Below the pieces are notes generated by a model. It had not been told where the DNA came from, searched no databases, and worked only from the letters and a program-made list of their open reading frames with translations. From contig DYRK01000013.1 in the NCBI GenBank assembly GCA_020718785.1, forward strand, positions 6,654 to 26,257: DNA of 19,604 bases, in the 5' to 3' direction. Both the position numbers and the translations under genes were made by a program. The stretch is from Desulfatirhabdium butyrativorans (GTDB taxonomy: Bacteria > Desulfobacterota > Desulfobacteria > Desulfobacterales > DYRK01). Positions 1-6,940 of the stretch are shown in pieces. Within the stretch, counting starts at the first letter, position 1. Each line of letters begins with the position of its first letter.

Positions 1-47
1 GATTTACGTCTGTTTTAAACCGGGCGTTTTACCAAGGAGAAAAAAAG

Positions 48-317
48 ATGGAACAAAAAATGCTGTTCAAGCAGGTGATTGATTTTCAGAAAGCGACTTT
101 CGACAATTCTTTCAAGGCAATGACAACGCTTCAGGAACAGGGCGAAAAGATGGTTGACATGTTTCTGCAACAGGCATCATGGCTTCCCGAAGAGGGAAAA
201 AAAGCCGTGACCGACTGGATCAGAGCTTACCAGAAAGGCCGTGACGATTTCAAAGAAGCTGTGGAGAAAAATTTCGTCAAGGTTCAGGACTTTTTTGAAG
301 GTTCCCGGAAAGAATAA
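48..317 (+). CDS. Phasin-family PHA granule protein (copy 1)
   Basis: This 89-residue, highly charged, mostly helical protein resembles small phasins, which are amphipathic proteins that coat polyhydroxyalkanoate granules in the cytoplasm. It has no signal peptide and no membrane segment. The motif VIDFQKATFDNSF at residues 11-23 and WLPEEGKKA near residue 45 are matched in the second small protein at 2965-3228 (MVDFQKTAFNASF, WIPEEWKGA), so the two are paralogues. A strong Shine-Dalgarno (aaggag, 34-39) lies 8 nt before the ATG. It sits upstream of phaC in the same orientation, separated by a 335-base repeat-rich spacer, so it may have its own transcript. The family call rests on length, composition, the paralogue and the phaC/phaE context, because short phasins have weak sequence signatures. 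Confidence 0.75.
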   Translation: MEQKMLFKQVIDFQKATFDNSFKAMTTLQEQGEKMVDMFLQQASWLPEEGKKAVTDWIRAYQKGRDDFKEAVEKNFVKVQDFFEGSRKE

Positions 318-652
318 AGAAAGTGAGAAAAGAGAAGTGAAGAAAGGGAAACAGCATTCCGATTCTCACTTTTCACTTCTCACTTTTCAATTAAAAGCGG
401 GTTCTGGCAGTTTCGGGAAATTTTCAATTCTCACTTCTCTTCTCATTTTCAGAGTGCAGAATACATCTTTTACCCTATTGACCTGAGACTCTGTTTTATG
501 AGAAAGAAAAACAAAAGTGAAACGGGTTTCAAACCCGCTCTACCCTGTTTTATGAGAACTGAATATTCACTTCTCATTTCTCACTTAAAAGTAGTAGGGT
601 GGGCAGCAAGCTGCCCACCCTACTGAACTGTCTTTACCCTGGAGGTGATAAA
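318..652. other. Repeat-rich spacer between phasin 1 and phaC
   Basis: No convincing gene is seen here. The first ~140 bases are purine/pyrimidine-biased and contain many inverted and direct variants of tcacttctc / gagaagtga, which could fold on themselves. A 14-base direct repeat (ctgttttatgagaa) occurs at 491-504 and 545-558. A short hairpin with stem cgggttt/aaacccg lies at 523-537. The spacer ends in the perfect palindrome listed separately (593-624) and the phaC Shine-Dalgarno. I could not pick out a clear promoter. Confidence 0.6.
593..624. repeat. Perfect 15-bp inverted repeat before phaC
   Basis: Left arm agtagggtgggcagc (593-607) is exactly complementary to the right arm at 610-624, with a 2-base AA spacer. 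There is no T-run, so a simple terminator is unlikely. The core gtagggtgggca recurs at about 14597-14608 as part of another imperfect hairpin, so this is probably a dispersed palindromic element. It ends 17 bases before the phaC ribosome binding site (641-648) and could influence phaC mRNA stability or initiation. Confidence 0.75.
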
Positions 653-2230
653 ATGTTAAATTTTAATTCTCTGGAACGCGGATGCTCTCTGGAAAAGCTC
701 TCGGAAAATATCCTGTCGCCGATTGAAATGCTCACCCAGCAGGTCAGTGCCACACAGAATTATTATGCGGGACTTTCGAAATATGTAAATGATTTTCTGC
801 TTCCATATCTGGCTTCCACCCATTATTTCGCGGGTGTGGAGCAGATGAAGCTTATGAAGACCTCGCCCTTGGAAAGTCTTCAGTCTTATATGGACCTGAT
901 GGGCTTCAATATGGATGTTTCCAACAGATTCTTTACCGGCAGCATGAGAGCCGTCAACGAATACAACAACAAAGAACTGCAGAATGCGCTGGCTGCCTGG
1001 TTCAATACGGTTTTCGGTCTCGAAGGCGAAGACATAAAAGGGTTTATGTCCCGGCAGGCGAAAATGATAGACGCTGTAGCCAATGTTTATCCTCAGGCAA
1101 TCAGGGATGTGGAACCGGATTTCGGATTTCATTTCGAGCGGGGCGGGAACCTGAAAATTGCCGAAACCGACCGTTTCATCGTGTATCAGATCGCTCCCAC
1201 AGACAAAAGCGTCAAAATCAACGAAGCGGGCAAACCGATTCTTATTCTGCCGCCTTATGTGCTGGGAGCCAATATTCTGGCATTTCTGCCCGGCGAGCAG
1301 AGAAGCTACACCCATTGTTTTGCAAACATGGGAATTCCGACCTATATCCGAATTTTAAAGGATATACACATCACTCCTCCGCTTCAGGTCATGACCGCGG
1401 AAGATGACGCACGGGATACCCGGTTTTTCTGTGAAACCATAAAAGCCAGACACGGGAAACCCGTAACCCTGAACGGTTACTGTCAGGGCGGTTTTGCTGC
1501 CTTGTGCAATATTCTTTCCGGCGAATTGGACGGACTCATAGACGTTCTGATTACCTGCGTTTCCCCTGTTGACGGGACCAAAAGTGTGGGGCTGTCCTCT
1601 GAATTTCTGAAAGCCCTGCCCCCGCGGTTCAATGATCTGGCTTACGGAACAAAGACTTTGCCAAACGGCAACAAAGTCGCGGACGGAAATCTGATGGGAT
1701 GGGTATATAAACTCAAAAGCATCGAAAACGAAGCCCCGATGGTTGTGTTTTTCCGGGATATGATGATGCTGAGTCCGAAAAACGGCGGAGAAGTCAAAAT
1801 CAGCAAAAGCGCGGCTGCGATCAATTACTGGCTCGGCAATGAACGCACCGACCTTCCTCTTGCCATCACCCAGATGAGCTTTGATTCTTACAATACGCCG
1901 ATTACCAAAGACGGAACCCTGCCGACAACCATGTTCGGACGGAAACTCAATCTTCACCGGCTGAAAGAAAAAGGTATAAGATGGCTGATCTGTTACGGGG
2001 AAAAAGATGATCTGGTGGAGCCGGCAGTTGCTCTCGCGGCATTGGAACATATCGAGGCAGAAGTCACTGTTTTTCCCAAAGGGCATGTGGCTGCCGCTAC
2101 CTCATGGTCCAACCCCAAATCACCCTACGCACTGCATACCCGTTTCGGCGAAGACCGCCGCTATCGGGGTCCGGTACGCTTTCAACTGGATCTGGACAAC
2201 GAACTGTCCGGAACTCCGGTCACATCCTGA
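653..2230 (+). CDS. phaC: Poly(3-hydroxyalkanoate) synthase, catalytic subunit
   Basis: This is an alpha/beta-hydrolase-fold PHA synthase of 525 residues that polymerises hydroxyacyl-CoA into storage polyester on granules. The lipase-like box GYCQGG carries the nucleophile Cys277. Asp452 (GEKDDLVEP) and His478 (FPKGHVA) complete the expected Cys-Asp-His triad, with spacing close to known synthases. The ATG at 653 is preferred over an upstream in-frame GTG at 599, because ggaggtga (641-648) sits just ahead of it and the GTG lies inside a palindrome. The CQGG box and the neighbouring phaE point to class III/IV, yet those PhaCs are only about 355-365 residues. The ~130 extra N-terminal residues give it a length nearer class I. 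It precedes phaE and phasin 2 on the same strand. Confidence 0.88.
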   Translation: MLNFNSLERGCSLEKLSENILSPIEMLTQQVSATQNYYAGLSKYVNDFLLPYLASTHYFAGVEQMKLMKTSPLESLQSYMDLMGFNMDVSNRFFTGSMRAVNEYNNKELQNALAAWFNTVFGLEGEDIKGFMSRQAKMIDAVANVYPQAIRDVEPDFGFHFERGGNLKIAETDRFIVYQIAPTDKSVKINEAGKPILILPPYVLGANILAFLPGEQRSYTHCFANMGIPTYIRILKDIHITPPLQVMTAEDDARDTRFFCETIKARHGKPVTLNGYCQGGFAALCNILSGELDGLIDVLITCVSPVDGTKSVGLSSEFLKALPPRFNDLAYGTKTLPNGNKVADGNLMGWVYKLKSIENEAPMVVFFRDMMMLSPKNGGEVKISKSAAAINYWLGNERTDLPLAITQMSFDSYNTPITKDGTLPTTMFGRKLNLHRLKEKGIRWLICYGEKDDLVEPAVALAALEHIEAEVTVFPKGHVAAATSWSNPKSPYALHTRFGEDRRYRGPVRFQLDLDNELSGTPVTS

Positions 2231-2234
2231 TGTG

Positions 2235-2270
2235 TCGGAGCCTCGAAGTTTTGCAGCTTCGGGTCTCCGA
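2235..2270. repeat. Imperfect hairpin after phaC
   Basis: Just after the phaC stop, 2235-2248 pairs with 2257-2270 (tcggagcctcgaag against cttcgggtctccga, two imperfect positions), leaving a short loop. No T-tract follows, so it is more likely an intercistronic stability or processing hairpin than a strong terminator. It separates phaC from phaE. Confidence 0.45.
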
Positions 2271-2293
2271 AAGATGTTTGCCGAGAAACTGTA

Positions 2294-2317
2294 ATGACAG
2301 ATGAGAAATTACTTTAG
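2294..2317 (+). other. Decayed duplicate of the phaE start
   Basis: The sequence gtaatgacagatga at 2291-2304 is repeated exactly at 2373-2386, where it forms the true start of phaE. The upstream copy reads ATG ACA GAT GAG AAA TTA CTT TAG, giving MTDEKLL and then a stop, whereas phaE begins MTDEKFLEF. The 58 bases between the copies contain two small palindromes (around 2319-2330 and 2347-2359). It looks like a local duplication or small insertion that left a seven-codon remnant. The upstream copy has no strong Shine-Dalgarno, so translation of it is doubtful. Confidence 0.6.
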
Positions 2318-2375
2318 CAACCCCAGGGTTTATTTCAATAGAATTGGGTTTAACCCATCCTATGAGGAAAGCGTA

Positions 2376-3002
2376 ATGACAGATGAAAAATTTTTAGAGT
2401 TCTGGGGAAATTTTCTGCTCAGTGCCGCACGCGGAAAAAAGCAGGCAGAAGATGTAGGGACATGGACCCGGCAATATTTCAAAAGTATGAATCAGATCAT
2501 GGCGGCATCGCAAAAAGGCTTTTCTGATTTAAACGAGTTCTCGGTCATGTTCCGGAAGTTTTACGGTCTTGATCATATTCCGGAACAGAGTCCGGAATAT
2601 GAAAGCAGGATGAAAACGTCAGCTTCGGATTTTCAGAAATCACTCAATGACTATCTCGGAATGATGGGAATGGTTTCCAAAGCAGAACATGTGGCTCTGG
2701 TCAGAAAATACGAAAAGCTGAAAGAAAAATGTGCAGATCAGGAAGAAACCGTAAGACATCTGCGTATGCTTCTGGATACCAAAGGCACGGTGCAGGGAGA
2801 AGCTGTCAGAACTTTGCAGGATATTATGAAAGACCAGACCGAACTGTTTCGGAATATGATGGCAGGAATCGGTCAGCAGACCGGCAAGGAAAATCCGCCG
2901 GATAAAACAGGCCCGGGTCAGCAGATTGTGCTGAAAGAAAATACAAAAAAAGGAGAAAAAGAAGATGATAGACACAAAACATGTAATCAGACAGATGGTT
3001 GA
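2376..3002 (+). CDS. phaE: PHA synthase subunit PhaE (class III)
   Basis: This 208-residue cytoplasmic protein is consistent with PhaE, the non-catalytic partner that activates class III PHA synthases. It is helical and charged. A likely coiled coil covers residues ~103-140 (the AEHVALVRKYEKLKEK segment onward), and the C-terminus is polar and low in complexity. I chose ATG 2376, which has gagga (2364-2368) 7 nt upstream. An in-frame ATG at 2301 would add 25 residues but lies in the duplicated remnant region and lacks a good ribosome site. Its last 38 bases overlap the start of phasin 2 in another frame, indicating translational coupling. PhaE proteins diverge strongly, so position beside phaC carries much of the weight. 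Confidence 0.75.
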   Translation: MTDEKFLEFWGNFLLSAARGKKQAEDVGTWTRQYFKSMNQIMAASQKGFSDLNEFSVMFRKFYGLDHIPEQSPEYESRMKTSASDFQKSLNDYLGMMGMVSKAEHVALVRKYEKLKEKCADQEETVRHLRMLLDTKGTVQGEAVRTLQDIMKDQTELFRNMMAGIGQQTGKENPPDKTGPGQQIVLKENTKKGEKEDDRHKTCNQTDG

Positions 3003-3228
3003 TTTTCAGAAGACCGCTTTCAATGCCTCTTTCAATACCATTAAAACGGTTCAGACGAAAACAGAAAAGGCCATGGATATTTTCGTAAATCAGGCGTTCT
3101 GGATTCCCGAAGAATGGAAGGGCGCGTATGTGAACTGTTCCAAAGCCTATCACACCGGCTGCGATGCTTTCAAAAAGAATGTGGATGCCGGGTTTGAAAA
3201 AATAGAAAGCTACGTCAGTCAGAACTGA
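2965..3228 (+). CDS. Phasin-family PHA granule protein (copy 2)
   Basis: This 87-residue paralogue of the protein at 48-317 shares the DFQK-x-F-x-SF segment near the N-terminus, the W-x-PEE motif in the middle and an AY-x-G-x-D-F-like stretch near residue 60. By family it would coat PHA granules. It starts inside the 3' end of phaE behind a strong Shine-Dalgarno (aaggag, 2950-2954 region), so it is probably translated from the phaC-phaE message. The transcript likely ends at the hairpin at 3285-3314. Two phasins therefore bracket the synthase genes. Confidence 0.75.
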   Translation: MIDTKHVIRQMVDFQKTAFNASFNTIKTVQTKTEKAMDIFVNQAFWIPEEWKGAYVNCSKAYHTGCDAFKKNVDAGFEKIESYVSQN

Positions 3229-3284
3229 TTTCGCAGGATTTCTGATATATAGATGACGCAACCCTTCAAAGTGCGTTTGCTTTC

Positions 3285-3314
3285 AGCCGGGGGATTTTAT
3301 CCCTCGGCTTTTAT
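3285..3314 (+). terminator. Rho-independent terminator of the PHA operon
   Basis: A 10-bp stem (agccggggga, 3285-3294, with tccctcggct, 3300-3309, one G-T pair) has a 5-base loop and runs into a T-rich stretch (ttttatct). It lies 56 bases beyond the phasin 2 stop and touches the stop codon of the convergent primase gene, so it may serve both directions, although the T-tract favours the + strand. Confidence 0.75.
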
Positions 3315-4561
3315 CTATGTGAGGCGAACTGTCTGTCTATATGTATCATCACCGGGGTTTCCTCCTTCACGCCTGTATCTGTTCGGGCAGGATTTTTCTG
3401 TTCATAGCAGAGTCCATACTTCCGAGTCATCCATCCGAGAACTATCGGGCTTCTGACTTTCCCGTAATATGCACATGTCCTGCAATATCTCCCGTTTATC
3501 CGCCGGATTGTCTCACACAGATAGGGACCGGTGCTGTTCATCGCCTGATATATTTTTGCATCCGTCTCATAAAAATCATATCCCGGATACGGTTCTGAAA
3601 GTATGTGGGAAAGCCTTGTCCCGTCTTTGCATCTTGCCGAAATCGTCAGCAAAATGTACCAATCCGGTTCAGGCAGGCCGGCAGCATCATTTCTGCAATG
3701 AGCGATAAAAGCGCATCCGGCTGCAATTCGGGCAAAGTCGGACATTGGATAGTCAGAGATATATGGAGAGACATTTGCGCTCCGACAGCTTTCCGGCAAA
3801 GCTTTCGACAGATTCCATTCCGATATCACTCTGTCTAATTCCGATTCGCCGATTTTCCTGATATCCGCCAACATATCCCATTGATCTGCAAAAGGTTCTG
3901 TAAATCCCGAATTCGGATTTAAGAATAGGGTATGCCCTTTTCTGACGGCTTTTCCCTGAAACGGCAAAGCAATAAGATTGCCGAACCCCTTTCCCGAAAG
4001 CCTGTCCTGATTCGGAAACAGACGGTCAAAACTTGAAATCATCTCATCGCCTCCGATGATTTCTGCTTCCTGAAGCATCGCAAACGTGACTCTTCGGGCT
4101 TTCCACGCCGGAACAGGCCTTTCAAAGAAAATGAAGGCATGATATCCCTTGCCGGATTTTGATCTTAACGCATAACTCGGAATATCCTGCGCTTCACACA
4201 CTTCGTAAAAGCCGAGTACATCTTCCAGCGGTGTCCGATCCTGCCTGTGATTGTCAAAGTCCGCCGCTATAAAACAGCAGGACATTTCTTCAAACAGCGG
4301 ATATACGCCGAGAATATGCTTTCCCTTGAAATGGTCAAGAATGAGCAGATCCGAAAGCGGCGCATATTCGGCATTAGTGCAAGTTATACAGGCGCATTTT
4401 TTTATTCCTTTCTGACATTCGGGACGTCGCCATTCACTACGGCATATCGGACTGTATCCGCTTCTGCCGGTTGTGACAGATGTCCAGTGCCTCGGAACAA
4501 TATCCTGCCGTCCTGCAAAGATTTCTCTGAAAAGTTTGACAGTGTCAGTCTGTTTTTTCAT
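3311..4561 (-). CDS. Orphan archaeo-eukaryotic primase (TOTE-type)
   Basis: This 416-residue protein resembles the primase domain of TOTE conflict systems, an archaeo-eukaryotic primase (AEP) fold that synthesises primers on DNA. The N-terminus has a FREIFAGRQD / GRSGYSPIC segment and a likely zinc cluster at Cys49, Cys56, Cys58 and Cys61. AEP motif I is FIAADFD (Asp101, Asp103). Motif II is RSKSGKGYH (Ser136, His141). It is followed by FPNQD and GFGNLIALPFQ (residues 182-202). The C-terminal third resembles primase C-terminal modules (EPDWY, PYPGYDFYETDAKI, then Cys349/Cys360/Cys363 before KVRSPIVLG). ATG 4561 has aggag 7 nt upstream and is preferred to ATG 4606. No helicase, nuclease or DUF4113 partner adjoins it, unlike a full TOTE locus. 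It could be a remnant of a mobile element or defence island, or a repair primase. Confidence 0.82.
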   Translation of the reverse strand: MKKQTDTVKLFREIFAGRQDIVPRHWTSVTTGRSGYSPICRSEWRRPECQKGIKKCACITCTNAEYAPLSDLLILDHFKGKHILGVYPLFEEMSCCFIAADFDNHRQDRTPLEDVLGFYEVCEAQDIPSYALRSKSGKGYHAFIFFERPVPAWKARRVTFAMLQEAEIIGGDEMISSFDRLFPNQDRLSGKGFGNLIALPFQGKAVRKGHTLFLNPNSGFTEPFADQWDMLADIRKIGESELDRVISEWNLSKALPESCRSANVSPYISDYPMSDFARIAAGCAFIAHCRNDAAGLPEPDWYILLTISARCKDGTRLSHILSEPYPGYDFYETDAKIYQAMNSTGPYLCETIRRINGRYCRTCAYYGKVRSPIVLGWMTRKYGLCYEQKNPARTDTGVKEETPVMIHIDRQFASHR

Positions 4562-4669
4562 TTCCGCACTCCTCTCCCAATCTGCTATTACGACCCCGGA
4601 CAGCATTTTTTCAAAACGCTTGATAAATAAAACCGCAAATAAACGCCGATGTTACGCAACAGTAATTTT

Positions 4670-4754
4670 TCCCCCTTTTTTAAAGGGGGATGAAGGGGGA
4701 TTTTCAAAGCGGCGGCACAGAAAATCCCCCCTGCCCCCCTTTAAAAAAGGGGGA
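4670..4754. repeat. 85-bp inverted repeat of C/G runs
   Basis: The outer arms pair perfectly (tccccctttttt, 4670-4681, with aaaaaaggggga, 4743-4754). They continue into near-complementary inner arms (4682-4704 with 4721-4742) around a ~16-base centre. Within the arms are smaller palindromes of ccccc/ggggg. I see no target duplication. Similar C-run/G-run palindromes are common dispersed repeats in bacterial genomes. It is in the promoter region of the divergent primase and sigma-like genes. Confidence 0.75.
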
Positions 4755-4792
4755 TTCAGGCAATGACTGCCTAAGATGAGTTAATAAATAAA

Positions 4793-4985
4793 ACGTGAGT
4801 TCGACATAATTTTTTACCGCAAAGGACGCAAAGGATACGCAAAGTACGCTGTGAATGCACAATGTCTGAGTTTTTTCCGCTCCGGCAAAGCGGAAATAAA
4901 AATTATTGCGCTCTTTGCGGCTTCTCTGCGTCCTTTGCGGTAAGTTTTTATATGAAAATCAGGCAGTTTTATATCGAACTCACGT
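4793..4985. mobile_element. 193-bp MITE-like element with 8-bp target duplication
   Basis: The ends are perfect inverted copies (acgtgagttcga at 4793-4804 and its complement at 4974-4985), with partial complementarity beyond. A second pair of inner arms (ttaccgcaaaggacgca near 4815 and its complement near 4925-4942) surrounds a small central hairpin (ccgct/agcgg). Immediate flanks are identical 8-mers, taaataaa, at 4785-4792 and 4986-4993, as expected for target-site duplication. It contains no gene, so it would depend on a transposase encoded elsewhere. The flanks are A/T-rich, so the duplication alone is not conclusive, but exact juxtaposition to perfect termini makes it persuasive. Confidence 0.75.
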
Positions 4986-5016
4986 TAAATAAAAGCTGAC
5001 GCTGTTTTTTTTACAT

Positions 5017-5045
5017 TTGTCAAATCCCGAAATTTGTTTTATGCT
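5017..5045 (+). promoter_or_regulatory. Sigma-70-type promoter for the sigma-like gene
   Basis: TTGTCA (5017-5022), 17 bases, then TATGCT (5040-5045). Transcription would start near 5052, giving a very short leader before the gggag Shine-Dalgarno (5055-5059) and the ATG at 5066. It lies 31 bases beyond the MITE end. Confidence 0.45.
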
Positions 5046-5065
5046 TTCAGGAACGGGAGCGATGA

Positions 5066-6109
5066 ATGGAAGATCGGAAACATGAAGAAAAAACAGAGGA
5101 TTGGCTTGCATGTCAGGATATTCGGGAGGTGCTTTCAAAGGCAGCCCGCTCGGTGATGAAGGATGCTGCCTCCAAAAAACTTTCCGCGGGATTTTTTCAT
5201 CATGACGTTTTTCTGCGGGATTCGGGATGGGATGTTTCAGAAGATATCCGCTCGGAACTGATTCTTTTTCTCCTTGAAAACAAACTGAAACTTCAGAAAA
5301 TACTGAGTTCGGGAAAGAGTCACCAATATCTCAGAAAAGCCTTTGTCAATTACTGGATAGAAAAGACCCGTGGTCCGATGAAAGATCCCATGCGGTATAT
5401 GTACAAACACGCCGCAGACCTGCTGAGAACATCGGAACAATTTCAAACGGTTGCCGGAATAAACGGGGGCTTGTCTTTTGGCTTGCCTTCAGCCTGTGTC
5501 CGCATTCCGAGGCTGTCTGCCGAAGATATAGAAATGATCGCTTTGCCGGATACTTTCAGCGGAACTCTGGCTTATCAGTCCGTGAATAAGAAAAAGACTT
5601 TGCTCTCCCTTGCCGAGTATTTTCGGGATCGGGTTTCCGAAATGTGGGAAAACAAACCGGTCTTCGTTGATCTCAGGGATTTTATCAATTGGCTTTGCCG
5701 CTATGTGCCGATGACTCTGCCTGTATTCCATGAGACAATTTTCGGACAAAACGCATCGGAAAAGATAGCGGATGAGCATTCTGCCGCAGACAGGATATAT
5801 TTTGATTACGAATCGGTGAAAAAATGGGCCGTGGAATTTGCCGGCAGCCTCGATGAAAAGGAAAAAACAGTATTTGCACTGCGCTACGGCGAGAATTTCA
5901 GCCTGAAAAAAATTGCCGAAAAAACAGGCTACAGCGGAAGTTCGGGACCCAAATATCTCCTGAAACAGGCAGAATATAAGTTGTGTGCTTTTCTGAGACA
6001 TCTTCCCTGGCTGTCCCCGGATGACCTGAATATCGAAGCATTTGCGCTGTTTCGGGAAACATTGCTTTTACTCCTGAGAGAAAGGAAAAACCCTCATGTA
6101 CAGCCGTAG
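5066..6109 (+). CDS. Divergent sigma-70-like regulatory protein
   Basis: This 347-residue cytoplasmic protein has a C-terminal helix-turn-helix resembling sigma-70 region 4, at residues ~262-315: SLDEKEKTVFALRYGENFSLKKIAEKTGYS and a following amphipathic helix. That pattern (hydrolysis-like SLDEKE..V..LRY, then a recognition helix) is typical of sigma factors that contact the -35 element. An N-terminal segment around residues 58-105 (SEDIRSELILFLLENK, YLRKAFVNYWIEKTR) resembles region 2 only loosely. The long middle part, residues ~110-255, is unrecognised. The start is ATG 5066 with gggag 6 nt upstream. An out-of-frame ATG overlaps at 5062. Its end overlaps the next gene by 14 bases. It is either a true alternative sigma factor or a DNA-binding protein with a sigma-4-like HTH. 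Confidence 0.6.
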   Translation: MEDRKHEEKTEDWLACQDIREVLSKAARSVMKDAASKKLSAGFFHHDVFLRDSGWDVSEDIRSELILFLLENKLKLQKILSSGKSHQYLRKAFVNYWIEKTRGPMKDPMRYMYKHAADLLRTSEQFQTVAGINGGLSFGLPSACVRIPRLSAEDIEMIALPDTFSGTLAYQSVNKKKTLLSLAEYFRDRVSEMWENKPVFVDLRDFINWLCRYVPMTLPVFHETIFGQNASEKIADEHSAADRIYFDYESVKKWAVEFAGSLDEKEKTVFALRYGENFSLKKIAEKTGYSGSSGPKYLLKQAEYKLCAFLRHLPWLSPDDLNIEAFALFRETLLLLLRERKNPHVQP

Positions 6110-6785
6110 AACCGCCCTGTCCCGGGCGAAGCAATACCGCACCTGCCCGCCGTCATTCATCGCTGAAAATCCGCGTTATCAGGAGAATATGCGGCAGCAT
6201 CGGGAGATATGTCCGTATTGCTCAAGCCGGATTGCAGAAGATATCAAAGTGTGGGAGATATTGGCAACAGTCCTTCCCAAGCCTGAATATAAGAGCGAAA
6301 GAGAGATTCGAAAAGAGATACTACAAGGACAACTTCGATATATTCGCTCCGATCTGGGCAGATGGCAAGGCAGGTATTTCTATAATACGCCGCTGGTTCT
6401 GGTCTTGGCAGCAGCCGGGGATGTTTCGGAAGAAGTTTCCGTGGTGCAGACTTACCATGATGTTTATCTCGCGGGTCCCGGAGACCTGATTCTCTCATAC
6501 GAGCAGACCGGAACCGGGGAGTTATTTGCAGAATGCCGGAATATCTATACTGTGAAAGCAAGTGATTTGGATATGCCTCAGGGTCAGATAAGTTCTGATA
6601 TTATAGAAGCAATCAAAAAACTGGAGCAATTCCCTGAAGCCTATCCGGACTGGGCATTGCACCCAAAACCGCTCACTGCCGATGATGCCCGTATCGCCTT
6701 CAGGGAAATCGAGGCTGAGACCGCTTCTGTCTTTAAAAGTGGGAACGAGTGTGTTTTCACCATTGACAAAGAGACAGGGTTGTGA
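6096..6785 (+). CDS. Anti-sigma-like zinc-motif protein, function unknown
   Basis: This 229-residue protein begins inside the 3' end of the sigma-like gene (14-base overlap), with aagga at 6082-6086, so the two are translationally coupled. Residues 35-42 read HREICPYC. This HxxxCxxC motif is characteristic of zinc-binding anti-sigma proteins, and it is followed by a helix (RIAEDIKVWEIL). The remainder, including PLVLVLAAAGD (~98-108) and a probable beta-rich region (EVSVVQTYHDVYLAGPGDLIL), is not recognised. No membrane segment is evident, unlike most membrane-bound anti-sigmas, so it would be a soluble regulator. Overlap with a sigma-like gene supports a partner role. I infer that role and do not see direct proof. 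Confidence 0.5.
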   Translation: MYSRRTALSRAKQYRTCPPSFIAENPRYQENMRQHREICPYCSSRIAEDIKVWEILATVLPKPEYKSEREIRKEILQGQLRYIRSDLGRWQGRYFYNTPLVLVLAAAGDVSEEVSVVQTYHDVYLAGPGDLILSYEQTGTGELFAECRNIYTVKASDLDMPQGQISSDIIEAIKKLEQFPEAYPDWALHPKPLTADDARIAFREIEAETASVFKSGNECVFTIDKETGL

Positions 6786-6836
6786 AATAGAACCGCTCTT
6801 ACTCAGCAGATCGAAAAGTTTCCCGAAATGCCCGCT

Positions 6837-6883
6837 TGGGATTGACAAATCCCAGGCATTTCAGGCGGATTTGTCAATCCGCC
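6837..6883. repeat. Paired complementary hairpins upstream of the KamA gene
   Basis: Hairpin 1 (6837-6854) has a 7-bp stem tgggatt/aatccca with loop GACA. Hairpin 2 (6864-6883) has a perfect 8-bp stem ggcggatt/aatccgcc with loop TGTC. The cores are exact reverse complements of one another (ggattgacaaatcc and ggatttgtcaatcc), so the RNA could alternate between two hairpins and one long stem. No T-tract follows. The pair lies in the 155-base leader before the KamA start. Confidence 0.6.
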
Positions 6884-6940
6884 GCTGTTCAGACAACTTG
6901 ACCGGCAAGCGATAACCCTCTGGTCACTGACCCCGAAACT

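Noticed and set aside
599..652. GTG start extending phaC by 18 residues
   Set aside because: The extension lies in the perfect palindrome and spacer; ATG 653 has an ideal Shine-Dalgarno.
1355..2086. 243-residue minus-strand frame inside phaC
   Set aside because: The sense strand encodes a complete PHA synthase with an intact triad; the antisense product has no recognisable motif.
4562..4606. Upstream ATG for the primase
   Set aside because: ATG 4561 has aggag at optimal spacing, and the extension shows no family similarity.
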